A stretch of DNA of 64,000 nt, from positions 28,918,703 to 28,982,702 of the forward strand of contig CM055112.1 in the NCBI GenBank assembly GCA_029204225.1. The letters run 5' to 3'. This document shows, in pieces, positions 20,700-32,350 of the stretch. Source of the DNA: Diphasiastrum complanatum (lineage: Eukaryota > Streptophyta > Lycopodiopsida > Lycopodiales > Lycopodiaceae). The notes under the pieces are model-generated. The model saw only the letters and a list, made by a program, of their open reading frames with translations. It searched no databases and was not told where the DNA came from. Position 1 is the stretch's first letter. Each line of letters starts with the position of its first letter. Position numbers and translations under genes: made by a program.

Positions 20700-21170
20700 A
20701 CTTGTCTTGTCTATCCCCTATGCCATCATTTGTGCTTACTTTGTCGTACGATAGCTCCACTACTTGGGACTATTACCTAGGAAAACAAGAATGTTGTGGT
20801 ATTATACCACCAAGACCTTGCCATAACAGAGAAAATTTTAGATTCAAAAAAAAAAAAATTATTTAAAACTATCTTTCTTTCTTTGCGGTTCAGACAAATG
20901 CATTTATTAGCTTTTTCGCTAAAGAGATGAGTATCGGTCAGTTAAGTTGTCATAATGATTAATTTGTTTTAGGTTTGACATTTCAAGTCGCAAGAGCTTA
21001 CACTATCACAATCACTACCACAAAAGTACTTAAAGTTTTTACAATTGAAAAACGAAGATTGTATATTGGGATTTTAAAAAAAAAGACCAAAAATTGTGTA
21101 TAAAATGATTTTTCCAATAAATTGGTGATCTTCATTTGAGGATGGTTTCTTCTGTCTCCATCCTCGTTTC
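20700..21170. other. No gene seen
   Basis: AT-rich sequence with short A runs. Near 21171 similarity begins to the gag-like Pro/Ser-rich segment also found at 58992. Confidence 0.45.
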
Positions 21171-21189
21171 TTCTATTGATACCACTCCT

Positions 21190-21507
21190 ACTTCTCTTCC
21201 AGTGTCCACTACTCCATCCATCACCATCCGAATCCTCCATCACTCCTGCCACCACCGTTGCTCCTCTCACATTCAATCCTTCTGATTCACAACTGTCCCC
21301 CGACACTCTGGCATGGATGCAAGTTATCAATTTTTCACCCCCACGCCAGACACTTCCTGCTCCATCCTCACCTTCTTCCATATTCCACACCACCCTCCAA
21401 TTTCCCTCTGTTCCTCCCATCCTCTCATTCGGACAAACCGTCCTCACCCCTGTTTCCACAGTTATTTCTCAAACCCCACCCGCTTCGCCAACAAAGGTTG
21501 CCGAGGG
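21190..21507 (+). pseudogene. Pro/Ser/Thr-rich gag-like linker fragment (copy 1)
   Basis: Homologous to 59003-59310 in both DNA and translation, including TTVAPLTFNPS, QLSPDTLAWMQVINFSPP and TPPASPTKVAEG. In the second copy this linker leads into a coiled coil. Here the match stops abruptly after GCCGAGGG (about 21507) and integrase sequence follows in the same open frame, so this is a deletion junction within an element of the same lineage. Confidence 0.75.
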
Positions 21508-22669
21508 AGGACCTTATACGATTGTACATAAAATATTGTATAAGTTAGGAGCTGACGATAGTCTCCACCGATGTTTAGAACCAACCGAGACGACCGCTGT
21601 AATAAGTGCATTACATGAGAAAGATTTGGGGGGTCACTATGCTCTTAAAAACATTGCAAAAAAGATTTTCAATGCTAAATATTGGTGGCCTACCGTCTAT
21701 AGGGATGTTAAATTATTCATTCAAAGATGTGATGCATGTCAGAGAATGGGGAAACCCAGCTTTGTGACACATTGGCCGCTTACTCCAATTATTCCCTGAG
21801 CACCCTTTGAGAAGTGGGTGATAGATTTTGTAGGGCCTATCAAACCGATCACGTGTAAAACTCGTCGTCGTTACATTCTTGTTGCCATGGACTATGCTAC
21901 CAAGATGGTAGAGGCTGAAGCCACAATTAAGAATGATGCTAAGATTGTAGCAAAATTTTTATTCCAAAATATTATCATGCGATATGGATGTCCCTTAGAA
22001 CTCGTTAGCGATAGGGAAACCCATTTTCTTAATCAGACCATCGAGGACATGTTGTCATATTTTTCTATTACGCATCACCAAACCACTCCATATAATCCAA
22101 AAGCAAATGGGCTTACAGAGCGGGCAAACGGAATTCTGTGTAAAATTTTGATTAAAGTAACGAAAACGCATTCTTCTGATTAGGATCAAAAGTTACCATC
22201 TGTCTTATGGGCATACAGAACTGCTAAAAAGATCACAACTAGGCAGATTCCATACTATCTTGTGTATGGAATGCATCCCATACTACCAATAGAATTCGAA
22301 GTTCCGACTTTTCGAATTAGTAGTGAAGAGCGAATGGATGAACACGATAGTCTCCGGGAGCGGATGATATCTTTGACGCAACTGGAAGATGATCGTCATC
22401 TTTCATTAATCGAGACTGAATGAGTTTAGAAGAAAAGAAAAGAAATTTTTGACTAATCCATTAAGAAAATGAAAATTAAACGAGGGGACTACGTGCTTCT
22501 ATATGATAACAGACACATGTTGTTTCTTGAGAAATTACATACCAGATGGATGGGACCGTATAAAGTCAAAGAAGTTTTTAGCAATGGATCACTTTACTTA
22601 GCCGATCTTCAACGACATTTACTTGATACTCGAGTAAATGGCTCAAGGGTGAAGCGCTACTATGACTAA
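21508..22669 (+). pseudogene. Ty3/gypsy integrase (family E), nearly full domain
   Basis: Zinc finger His/Cys region from ALHEKDLGGHYA to RCDACQRMG. Core with ILVAMDYATKMVEAEAT (first Asp), ELVSDRETHF (second Asp) and NPKANGLTERANG (Glu), then WAYRTAKKITT and YYLVYGMHP. The C-terminal part is KIKRGDYVLLYDNRHM and LLDTRVNGSRVKRYYD, with a stop at 22667-22669. Stops at 21797, 22183 and several at 22420-22460 break it into pieces. All three catalytic acidic residues survive. It is closely related to 7190-8400. Confidence 0.88.
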
Positions 22670-23238
22670 TTTCCGATGCTTCTTACATTTTATCCAGTTT
22701 CTAAAGGCCGGCATTTTTTAGTCTAAATGTTTTCACAGAAATTTGCAAAACACCCAACACCTTCGCATTCTTCGCCCATATATGTTGTAGCGACACCTTC
22801 GCTACATTCCTATTTTTGCTACATTTTTTGCAAAAATGTCGATACCTGTGCTTTATTGTTGTCACTTTATTTTTGCAAAAATGCCGACACCATATTGGAA
22901 TATGGTATATTAAGTAAATTCACCATTTTTAGAAACACGGAAATTGCAACACTTCTAACTTCGCATTTTTCAGGATTTTCCTTCATTCCATCTTTGACCT
23001 TCGCAAAAAAATATAACATTTAACCAAAATGTTGCACATACTTTTGTTTTCATCATGTTTTCATGTCACCAGTACAACAGAAATATGCGAAAAACTCGAC
23101 ACCTTCATATTTTTCGCTGATACATTTTTCGTCAATATATTTTCTCATACATTTTAATGAAGAAAACGACAGTCTTCTCTTTCAATTTCACGCATTGTTT
23201 CATAGATTGTGTATATTATTATTTTCGCGATTCAAAAC
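22670..23238. other. AT-rich sequence after the integrase; no gene seen
   Basis: The short phrase TTTTTGCAAAAATG(T/C)CGA.ACC recurs near 22828 and 22869 with relatives nearby. This could be the decayed 3' non-coding region or LTR of the gypsy element, but no LTR boundary is visible. Confidence 0.4.
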
Positions 23239-23636
23239 TGTGAAAAATACAAAAATTATGCTTGGTCAAGGCCAAAATCATGTATATATAGAGGCATATT
23301 TGGCCATAATCAACATGAAACATCAATCTTGATTTTGGAAGCAATTTTGTGTCAATCTCTCCATTTGTCTTCATTGGTTTTGAATGTTTTGAGTTTCTAT
23401 CATAGTGTACTTTGTTTTCAGGTTGGAGTCCGTACTCTGACAAGTTTTCACACGTGTGAAACCAGCAAGTACATTTACCTTCATTAATGATTGTTCTTGC
23501 TAGATTTTCATGCCTAGAATTGATTTAGATTGATCTAAATCTTGTGTAGATTGATAGATCAATTGTATCTAACATCCAATCCCTCTTGTGGATCAGATTA
23601 GGATCCATTCTTGGTCCTATTTTGTAGATTTCCACA
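23239..23636 (+). repeat. LTR of copia family B, short variant (398 bp)
   Basis: It starts TGTGAAAAATAC and ends TTTCCACA. A TATATATAG box lies near 23281-23290, and the perfect 16-bp palindrome TTTCACACGTGTGAAA is at 23446-23461. Compared with the 831-bp LTR at 58161-58991 it lacks about 430 bp of U3 upstream of the TATA box. It is followed by TGGTAT then unrelated sequence, so the primer site is cut after six bases. No target duplication flanks it. Confidence 0.8.
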
Positions 23637-24770
23637 TGGTATTTTTTGGCTGATTCTGACGAATCCCCAAGATACTCGGATAGAGCAACTCAAGAGCACC
23701 TCTCACCTTAGACCGAGGAGGTCTCTGAGAAGACGAGATGAATGAAGACTAAGAGCCGAGAAATGTTAGTTAGTAATAACAAGCCATAACTATGTAACCT
23801 CATGGTGAATCCTGAAAGATGGAATGACCATGTAGGAACTAGTATTTTTAGGCAAATATAATAAAGGCAAGTAGACCCCTCTTAAAGAAAGTAGAGTGAG
23901 CCACCTTTTGATGGTGACCTCTAGTGGAGAGCATTATTCCACTTGTAATTTGTGAAATGTGGAAATTCCACTAGGATGCCACCTAAGGAGCTCTCTTGCT
24001 TATTTAAGAGACTCCCTTTTTGTGAAGAGGAGCTTTTTGTAAATTGTATCTACTCCATGCTGAAATGAGAAGAGCCTCCATGAGTTAGATGCAACCATTG
24101 AGCTCCTTGATCATGATGGTTTTCTTGAGTGATGCCCCTATGATCATGCCCTTCCATTCATATTGTGTGTGGTTGTGGATTTAGAGTGGATTAGTTTTCT
24201 TGTTTTCCTAGTTGTAGATTAGATTTCATGTTTTCTTGTGGATTAATGTAGGAGCCAACATTCAAGTAAATTAAATAGGCTAGAAATGTGGCATAAATCT
24301 TGCATATTCTCTAACATTCTAGTTCTTGATGTTCTTGGGATGTCCAAGAATCAAAAGACTGGTTGGTTTCTTGATTCTTGGACTTCTAACATGCTGTAGA
24401 TTAGTTTTTGTTTTTTTTGTTTTGGCAATTTATGCAAGTGAAGTAGTGTAGGATCTGATTTTAGTTCATTTTGCAGCAAAGTAGAAGTAGGAATCCATCG
24501 GTGTTCAACTGAGCAGTAACATAGATCATTTGTTGAACGCATTGGCTTGCATTTTGGTTGATTATGCATGTGTATTCAGTTCAAGAGTGACCCATCCGGA
24601 TGTCCTCTGACAGGCAGGACAATACTACAATGATTATCTGGCCTTCTGCCTAATCTGGGCCTTAAAACAAGAAAGGTAATCTCAAGAAGTGCCCACAATA
24701 TTTGCTGATAGGCAGAAGAAAAAAGAAACAAAGAAGGACTAGTTAATAGATTCTATAGGCTTTGAATCTG
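23637..24770 (+). other. LTR-like non-coding sequence ending in a gypsy-type primer site
   Basis: No gene. A TATTTAAGAG box lies near 24000-24010 in sequence of LTR character. The end GAATCTGTCAACATTTGGCACC (24760-24782) closely parallels 47204-47225, where a hairpin leads into TTTGGCGCC. Such sites are typical gypsy primer sites right after an LTR. The copia A fragment follows at once on the other strand, so nothing of the element's interior remains. Confidence 0.4.
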
Positions 24771-25678
24771 TCAACATTTGGCACCGTTGCTGCTTGACAG
24801 CTCTACTATCATATTTTCCAAGGGAATATGGACAAAGTATATGCATCCAAATACTCTAAGGTGTTCAACCTTAGGTTTCTTCAAATAGAGTGCTTCATAT
24901 GGTGACTTTCCTCCAAGTGCAACATGAGGGAGTCTATTGCAAAGATAGTTTGAACAATTGATAGCCTCACCCCAAAAGTCTTTTGGCAAAGATGCCTCAA
25001 TTCTAATGGTTTTGGCACATTCACATAGTGTTCTATTCTTTCTTTCAGCCACCCCATTTTGAGATGGTGTATATGCACAAGTTAATGCCTTCAAGCTCAC
25101 AATAATCATGAAATTTATTGGAAGTGTACTCACCACCTCCATCACTTCTAAGAATCTTAATTTTGTATGAAAATTGCTTTTCAACTAGAGCTTTGAACTT
25201 TAGAAAATAGTCAAACACCATAGACTTTGAAGCTAGAAGATATAACCAAATAAATCTTGTGAAATCATCAATGAAAGTTACAAAGCAAGTAGCACCACCC
25301 TTGATCTTTGAAGATGAGAAGTGCACCTCCGAGTGTATGAGCTCCAATGGATGTGTAGTCTTGATAGATGACTTTGAAAAGGGCTTCTTATGAGACTTAG
25401 ATATGGCACAAGCCTCACATGGCTTGAAATTCTTGGAGATAAGATTAGGCAAGCCAATAGCTTTGGCTTTCTTGACCATGGACACCATAGAATTATAGTT
25501 AGGATGTCCCAACCTTCTATGCCATAGTTCCTCCAAAGAGTATGAGAAGCAAAAGCACTATCACAAGAGTTAGCATATTCTTTGGGATCAAGCTTGTAGA
25601 TTCCACCATATCTAGACCCAAATGCAAGGATCTCATCATGCTTCTTGGTTGTACATGTATCAGCATTGAAATTCACAT
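24771..25678 (-). pseudogene. Copia family A integrase remnant (minus copy)
   Basis: Translated pieces match the polyprotein at 1451-5062. They include [13 protein letters not shown] and [14 protein letters not shown] (zinc finger), [10 protein letters not shown] (first catalytic Asp replaced by Glu), [11 protein letters not shown] (second Asp), and [15 protein letters not shown] (Glu). It continues to VFGCIYFVHIPLE and stops abruptly at 24771. Frame changes lie near 25540 and 25130. RT and RNase H are missing. Confidence 0.9.
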
Positions 25679-26877
25679 CTAGTCCACTATCAAACAGTTG
25701 CCCAACACTAATATTTTTATTAACTTGGGAACAAAAAGTACATTAGACAGAGAAAGAACTTTTGATGAAGAAAGCTTTAAGGGAATGGTCCCTATGCCTT
25801 CAGTAGCACACTCATGATCATTTGCTGTGTAGATGGACTTCTTGGCTCCTTCATAAGGTGACATGGATGAAAAAGAATACTTGGAGCTACACATATGTGA
25901 GGAAGCTCCACTGTCGATATGCCACGAATCATTCTTCTTGAAAGGTGATGAAGAAAAACTCGAGACCATAAGAGATCTCTCTCCATCACTTGCATGAGCA
26001 TCTTCTTTCTCTTCATTAGAAATTTTGGCTCGCTTGAATTGACTCTTCTTCTTGAAGCAATTGGTGGCATAATGCCCCTTGTTGCCACAAAAGAAGCACT
26101 TGATGTTTTTCTTCTTCTTCTTGGATGTGAAAGCTTGAGAGGACTCATCCTCTTCTCCTTTCTCCTTGGAAATAAGATTGTTCTTGCTTGAAGAGGGTTG
26201 GTGTTGATTCTTACCTCTTGACTTGTGCTTATCTTTGGTAAAGAGGGCTTTACCATCAATGTTGAGAGACAGTCTTTCCATTTTCAAGAGTTTATACTCT
26301 TGTCTTGATTCTTCAGAAATGAGCACACTTTGGAGTGCTTCCAAACTTGGTAGCTCCTCCTTAATGGCATAACTCTGAACAAGGTTGTCATATTCCTCCT
26401 TTAACCCATTAAGTATGACTTGAACAAGTTCATTTTGGTTGATGGAGTCTCCTATGCATGACAATTCTCTATAACTCTCATTACATAAGATGAAGCACAT
26501 TCATCACTTCTTTGTACACTTCGAAAAATTTGGTTTCTTAGTGTTAGAAGTCTAGAAGTATTTTTTGCCTCATAGATAGACTTGAGGGTATCCCAAGCAT
26601 CTTTGGCATTAGTACAAGAACCAATTTTTCTTAAGATGTCATTTGAGACATTCATCTTAATATAATGTAGAGACATCCTGGCTCTCTTTTTGTACTTTGG
26701 AATTTCTTGAGGAATTTGTGGTTCTTCTTCAATGCCAAGTACATTATCCACCACATCTTGTAGTATTAAGACAGATTCCATTCTAACCTTCCAAATTAAG
26801 TAATTGGAGGTTGACAATCTTTCACTTGCTTCTAATAGAAAGACACCATTGAAGTCATAAAGAATGATGGAAATCAA
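25679..26877 (-). pseudogene. Copia family A gag and protease remnant (minus copy)
   Basis: Frame 26452-26877 holds the gag start (LLEASERLSTSNYLIWKVRM, then KKRARMSLHYIKMNVSN and DAWDTLKSIYEAKN). Here the stretch that is frame-broken in the plus copy (1327-1333) reads through. Frame 25679-26500 continues with NQNELVQVILNGL, the zinc knuckle CFFCGNKGHYATNC, and the protease DSGASSHMCSS. The two frames meet at a shift near 26460. It is a relative, not an exact copy, of the element at 1-5817. Confidence 0.9.
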
Positions 26878-27105
26878 TAAAGATGGATGAAAGAATTGTT
26901 TATCTTCTCACTATAGGAACCAATGAAGGGTACAGAACCAGATCCTATGTAAGACTTAGCAAAAAACTGTGAGATAGATCTCACTAGCTTGACAATCTCT
27001 CTAAAACAAGATTTGAATCATCAAAAAAGATGAAGTATGGAAAAAGTTATGGTTCTCTGAATTTCACACGCGTGAAATATTCCAAAAATGTCAAATTGAC
27101 TCAAA
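26878..27105 (-). other. Leader remnant of copia family A (minus copy)
   Basis: Sequence upstream of the gag start parallels 840-1015 (inverted), including GAGATAGATCTCACTAGCTTGACAATCTC and a TTTCACACGCGTGAAAT motif at 27063-27079. It is cut near 27105 where copia C RT begins; no LTR is left. Confidence 0.6.
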
Positions 27106-27109
27106 TACA

Positions 27110-28033
27110 ATCCTTCGACAAATGTAGGCCTGGATCCATTGGTGAGTGAGCTAATTTACAATTCATCAAATTGTATCTGTTAAGAACATTGTGAAGATAC
27201 CTTTGTTGAGTGATGTAAATCAATCAATTTGCTCTGTCTCTATGGATTTGAATTCCAAGACAGAAGTGAGCTTTGCCCAGATGAGTCATGTCAAATTCTG
27301 AGAACAACATCTATTTTGCATCCTTGACCATTTTGGTATTGTTGCTGAAGAGCTTCGTATCATCAACATACAAGGTGATGATAATGAAGGATTGCTGCAC
27401 TGACCTTGAATAAACATTGCAATCAGTAGTGCTTGGTTTGAATCCTTGTTCAATGAGGAATGTGTTGATCCTCTGAAACCAAGCTCTGGCAGACTGTTTC
27501 AAGCCGTATAGTGCTTTGTGGAATTTACAGACATGATTCTTCATGCCTTCCAGAATGCATCCTTCAGGCTGGATCATGTAGATATCTTCTTGTATGACTC
27601 TGTTCAGATAGGCTGTTTGTACTCAAGTTGATGTACTTCGAGGTCAGCAGCTGCAACATAAGACAAGAGCATTTGGATTGACGAATGTTTGACGACTGGA
27701 CTAAAAGTCTCATTGTAGTCGACATTCGGGATCTGGGTGAATCCTCGTGCTACTAGTCTAGCATTCCTTCGATCAATTGCTTTGTTGCCATTATATTTGA
27801 TCTTAAAAATCCATTTGCAATCAATAATATTGCAGCCAATAGGAGCTTCGACTAATGACCATGTCTTATTCTTGATCAAAGAGGAATACTCTTTGTCCAT
27901 GGCTTCTCTCCAAAGACCAAAGTCTGGTTGGCTGAGTGCCTCTTCGACTGTCGTTGGTTCCTACATTAAGAAACAAGCAGACTTAGGAGTATACCTTGTG
28001 GGCTGTGTGCGCACTCGGCTTGATCTTCTGGGA
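27110..28033 (-). pseudogene. Copia family C reverse transcriptase remnant
   Basis: Minus-strand blocks: SLIKNKTWSLVEAPIGC, IIDCKWIFKIKYN, KARLVARGFTQ-like (here NARLVARGFTQ), FSPVVKHSSIQMLLS, KFHKALYGLKQSARAWF, then the active site ITLYVDDTKLF. After a stop come MTHLGKAHFCLGIQIH and TQQRYLHNVLNRY. The frame breaks near 27600 and 27310. It diverges from family A and may belong with the gag start at 30091-30195 and the LTR at 31626-31864. Confidence 0.88.
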
Positions 28034-28035
28034 TA

Positions 28036-29287
28036 ATCAATCACTAAAGAAATCAGATCCAATCTCCTATTGGACTCATCAAATACCAATGACTCTTTCT
28101 TTTGAAAGTTGAAATGGATATGAAAAAGATTTGACACCTAGATTTTCCTTTTCACTTGACTAGTTCTCTCAACACTTGAGATTCTTGAACAAAAGATGGG
28201 TTTTATTTCAAATACATGAAAATAAAACTTAATCACTTCTTTTGGACTCACTCTTGACCCAAATAATCTCACACTTGAGATCTAGAATGAATTTGATTTG
28301 ATTTGACAACAAACTATACCACCAATTTTTCCCAAAGCTTAAAAAATTAGACAACTAGAGATTCACAAAGATCTCAACCATGCATGAATACTCAAATATG
28401 GACTCCTCCTCATTCTAGACATCCAATGGGATCTCAAATTGACCCTCACACTCTCACAAAGAAAGTTGAATAGAACTAATTTGAGTTTCATACATACTAT
28501 GTCAATTTTTGCTCAATAAATTGAATTCAATCACTCTTATTGGATTCCACCAATTACTCTACTTTTTAAGACTTGGAATGAAATTCAAAATCAAAAGTTG
28601 TGATTTTTCTCACTAAAATATTGTGCTTCAAAGAGCTAATGCCACTTAGAAAGATTTGATCACCTAGGAGAATACAAATTCTCCACCAATAACAACACAA
28701 AATGAGCTTCTAGATCTTGCCTTCTACAAAGGAAGGAACTATTAGAAAATTGGATCTCTCTCTACACATTTGCCATAGACACCTTAAAGCCTCTTTTCAA
28801 ACCTCACAAACACTCAAACAAATTGAGTAGGATTGAATAATGTGACTTGGATCTCAATCTCTTTTCTAGAACTTTCAATTGAAGCCAATCTATGTCAAAT
28901 TCTACAAAAGATTTGCATAGATGCTCTATATGCACTAGAAACTCTCAAAGGTTTCACTTGGAGGATAGATCCAAAGATGTTTTCTAGCAAATTGATGCTT
29001 CTAAACTTGACCCTATCACTCTTGAACAAATCTAGAGTGATGGTACAATGGATCTCAACCTCTCACCTTGCATATCACTCCTTAATCTATAATTTTTAGC
29101 GAAATCTCTTTCAACTTCAACATGCACTCAAAAAATCAGAGATAATCAGTTAATGCACCTATTTCAAGCTTCAAATTTAATTTCTTGGCTGATCTAATCC
29201 AAGAACTAATCAAGGGATTAGATTCTCTATAGAAAATGCTTGATTTTGCACCAAAAATCTCTCAAATTGGGTGTGTAAGTCAAATTG
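28036..29287 (-). mobile_element. Internal non-coding region of copia family B (copy 1)
   Basis: It matches 56684-57936 almost throughout, with scattered substitutions, starting AATCACTAAAGAAATCAGATCC. It has no gag or pol coding. At 29287 it jumps from CAAATTGT directly to GGATCCTAATC of the LTR. The equivalent junction in copy 2 contains about 255 further bases (57936-58189), including the primer site, so copy 1 has a deletion with the shared dinucleotide GT at the break. Confidence 0.8.
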
Positions 29288-30090
29288 TGTGGATCCTAAT
29301 CTAATCCTCAAGAGGGATTGGTTGTCAGATTACTTGATCTATCAATCTACTTCAGATTAAGATCAATCTAGATCAATTCTAGACACAAAATCCTAACAAG
29401 AACAATCATTAATTGAAAGTAAGTGTACTTTCTGGTTTCACACGTGTGAAACACTGTCTGAGTACGGACTCCAACCTGAAAATCAAGTACACATTGATAG
29501 AACCTCAAAACAATCAAAACAAATGTAGACAAATGGAGAGAATCACTCAAAATTGCTTCCAAAACCAAGATTGGTGTCTCACATTGATTATGGCCAAATG
29601 TGGCTCTATATATACAATAAGTGGGAGCTCGTGGTACTGATCATCTCTCTGATCCCACATGTGTGAAGGTGCTTTGTCATATGATGTTTCATCATGCAAA
29701 ACTGACACTTGGACAAAACCTTCTATTTTGAGCACTTTTGGTCCATTTTCCTTCTATATGGAGATCTACTTGGAATCTTCTAGAACTCAAAATTCGCCTA
29801 CTTCAGCTTATTCCACATGTGTGAGCTGTCCTCTAAACATGGGATATGACACCGAACCAAAGGATGTGGCTCATGCAATCAATAGATTGATGCCATGTGT
29901 CATATGTCTAGAAAACTAGTTTTGGCCATTTTAGCCACTAGAACTTGAATTAAATCATATGTACATCCTATATGATTATGGTACATGACAAGTACACTAG
30001 TTTCACACGTGGGAACAGGCTCCACACATGTGTGTTTATCTATATACAAGACTTTTGGCCTCTACCAAGCTTATTTTTGCATTTTTCACA
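29288..30090 (-). repeat. LTR of copia family B (copy 1), 3' end deleted
   Basis: On the minus strand it starts TGTGAAAAATGCAAAAATAAG at 30090 and parallels 58188-58991 base for base with minor differences. It includes TATATATAGAGCC, the 18-bp perfect palindrome GTTTCACACGTGTGAAAC (29435-29452) and CACATGTGTGAG. The last ~27 bases of the LTR and the primer site are lost in the deletion described for 28036-29287. Confidence 0.85.
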
Positions 30091-30195
30091 CTTTTCCATC
30101 AAAATGTTCTTCAATTTGAAATTCCAAACTGCATAGTTGTCGGCTCCTTCCAATTTGCTTGACTCATTGAGGACACTCTCGCTTAGTGTTGCCAT
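30091..30195 (-). pseudogene. Copia gag N-terminus, cut by a family B LTR
   Basis: MATLSESVLNESSKLEGADN then YAVWNFKLKNILMEK is a clear copia gag start (LEGxNYxxWxxxxKxxL). It runs straight into the TGTGAAAA start of the family B LTR at 30090, so the insertion interrupted it after about 35 codons. The start is the ATG at 30195; a longer frame upstream to 30279 is less likely. Confidence 0.8.
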
Positions 30196-31612
30196 AGCTG
30201 CACTTAGATGAGTCTGGATTCCAATAAATACAAAAATGGAATATTCACTGCAAAATTGACAAATGACATTTGTGACCACTTTCCAATCCGAACTATGGAT
30301 TGAAAGTTATGCCAAATTAAAGATTTTGGCCTTAAAAGGGCTCACAGCTGCCCTTATGCCTGAAAAATGGCAATGATTGCCAAACTGCCATTTTTAAAAA
30401 ATTTCTCCATCGTGCATAGATCTCCGATTTCAGAGATTTTTATATCAGCGCGTAGCCCTTTGTACCAGCATAGCTCCTGTCTAATCAGATTCCAAAAACA
30501 ATGTCTCCAGTTAGGTCAAAACATCACTATGTTTTCTGCTTATCTGCAAAAATATACGGTGGACAGAGCCCTTAGAAAGAATGGGCCAGTCCCAAAGACT
30601 AGGGGCGTTGTGAGACTCTTTAATCTAAAATGAGATTTGAAGTGTATACTCTTTAGTCAATTTCAAGTGTTGAGGGACATGTGGACGGTCCAGATTAACT
30701 TTGACTTTTCTTGGTACATGTGGCAGTATGCGATTGGTGCACATTCAGCTGCCCATAGGCACTTCCATACACCAGATTTTTTGACAGACTGGACGCACAA
30801 AAGGGAGGCATTGCAAGGCTGTCTTGCAGCATTTCGGACAGTCTTTCAGGCATTTCGGGCCATTTGGTGGCATTTTGGGGACATGCAGTGGCGTTTCATA
30901 TCCAAAAACCGGCATTTCAGATCCTTTTCTAGCATTTTAGACCTGTCCTGTACCTTTCCAGCAACAAAATACAGCCACTAAACCTGCAAAACACTATTTT
31001 TCAGCCAAAAGTTCTGTTTTTCACTCAAATCTTCACCAAAATCAACGATTTTTTATGGAATGAGCTACTAATCCAACTCTCCTTGTAGTTGGCTATCTCC
31101 AAATACTACTCTCACTAAAAATTATGGAGAATCTTGATTTTTTCAGACCTATTCTACTTGCTTGCACAAGTTTCACACAAAATCACAAAAGCAGGATAAA
31201 ATTCAATGAAATCATAGTTTTTTAGCTCCTAAATCCCTCATAACTATGAATGGCAGTACTAGATACAGTCTAGTGTGATTTGCAGTTTTCCAAACAAACA
31301 AATGAGAGATTTCTCGGCAAAACTCTCTCGCAAATGGCACTTTCACAAAAAAAAAACTAGGAAACATTGTAAAAATCAACCCACTCAATATATTTTCAAT
31401 ATGTCTGATGCTACCCTAGCCTTTCTGATGCCTCCGGGACTGTGTCTTTATTTCCCACTCATGATTTTGAGCTCCAAAACCTGCAAAATACTCCAAGGAA
31501 TGATTTTTTTCAAATTTTGCCTCTCCAAGCTTTCACCTCCTATGAAGGACTTTCTCACTTCATTGCGGAGCATGTGACAAGCTGTATCCATTGATCAGAC
31601 ATGCAGGACTAT
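30196..31612 (-). other. Probable copia leader; no gene seen
   Basis: About 1.4 kb between the primer site at 31613 and the gag start at 30195. It contains GGCATTT-rich plus-strand phrases (30808-30925, with CATTTCGG, CATTTTGG, CATTTCAGA repeated) but no supported frame. It is longer than usual for a copia leader, so something else may be inserted here. Confidence 0.45.
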
Positions 31613-31625
31613 CAAGCTCTGATAC
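31613..31625 (-). promoter_or_regulatory. Primer-binding site of copia family C (minus)
   Basis: AGCTCTGATACCA on the plus strand is TGGTATCAGAGCT on the minus strand, an iMet-type site that directly follows the LTR end at 31626. Confidence 0.85.
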
Positions 31626-31864
31626 CATGTCAATAATCAGATAAGTATTATCATGCATTCACCATAAGCAATCACCATAAGGAAGAGGAAGAACACACCA
31701 TCACAATCACACTGAGTAATGAAGAGTACACTAGACCCTAAATGTAGAGAGAAACTGGTAGTTAACTATAGACTAGCCTGCAGCTACTTACAGCTGGTAA
31801 CAGTTGTCAACAATAAATTGTAAACAGTAATAAGTTTATCATTGTTTTCTAATATCCCCAAGCA
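31626..31864 (-). repeat. 5' LTR of copia family C (239 bp)
   Basis: Plus-strand ends are TGTCAATAATC and CCCCAAGCA, so TG..CA in the minus reading too. The minus strand starts TGCTTGGGGATATTAG and includes GATAAACTTATTACTG, as in many short plant copia LTRs. It sits against copia integrase sequence of opposite orientation at 31868, so it probably inserted into, or recombined with, that element. Confidence 0.8.
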
Positions 31865-31867
31865 TTT

Positions 31868-32350
31868 TTCAAAATGTGGAAAATGTGTGAAACTTGTAGT
31901 CTCTCAAAGGCTCATAAGCTACCTTTTTTAGAATCTACATTGAGATCTAGCACTGCTCTTGAAATCATCCATTCGGATGTTCATAGTTTTTCACAAGAAT
32001 CTAATGGTGGTGCCAAGTACTATGTAATCTTCATTGATGACTATTTTAGATATTGTTGGATTTACCTCTTGTCTAGTAAATCTATGGTTATGATTCATTT
32101 TTTAAGTTCAAAACTCTTGTACAAAATCAACTTAGTACCATGATCAAGGCATGAAGAAGTGATAATGGAGGTGAATATATCTCCAATAAGTTGATTGAGT
32201 TTTGTAGTTCTAATGGCATAAAGAGGGAGTTGTCATGTCCATACACCCCTCTCAACAAAATGGAGTGGCTGAGAGGAGAAATAGATCTCTTTGTGAGTGT
32301 GCTAAGGCCTTAAGGCTAGATGATTCTCTACCCATACCATTTTGGGGTGA
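31868..32350 (+). pseudogene. Copia integrase remnant
   Basis: KMCETCSLSKAHKLPF (end of the His/Cys finger), EIIHSDVHSFSQESNGG (first Asp) and YYVIFIDDYFRYCWIYL open the domain in frame 31874-32143. After a shift, the SDNGGEYISNK block and QQNGVAERRNRSLCECAKAL (Glu) occur in other frames up to 32340. It breaks off at CTATCGACTCACAACC. Confidence 0.87.

Noticed and set aside
23239-23636. Solo LTR of family B
   Set aside because: There is no 5-bp direct repeat at its ends, and it is followed by TGGTAT, the first bases of a primer site, so it is a 5' LTR whose interior was deleted.
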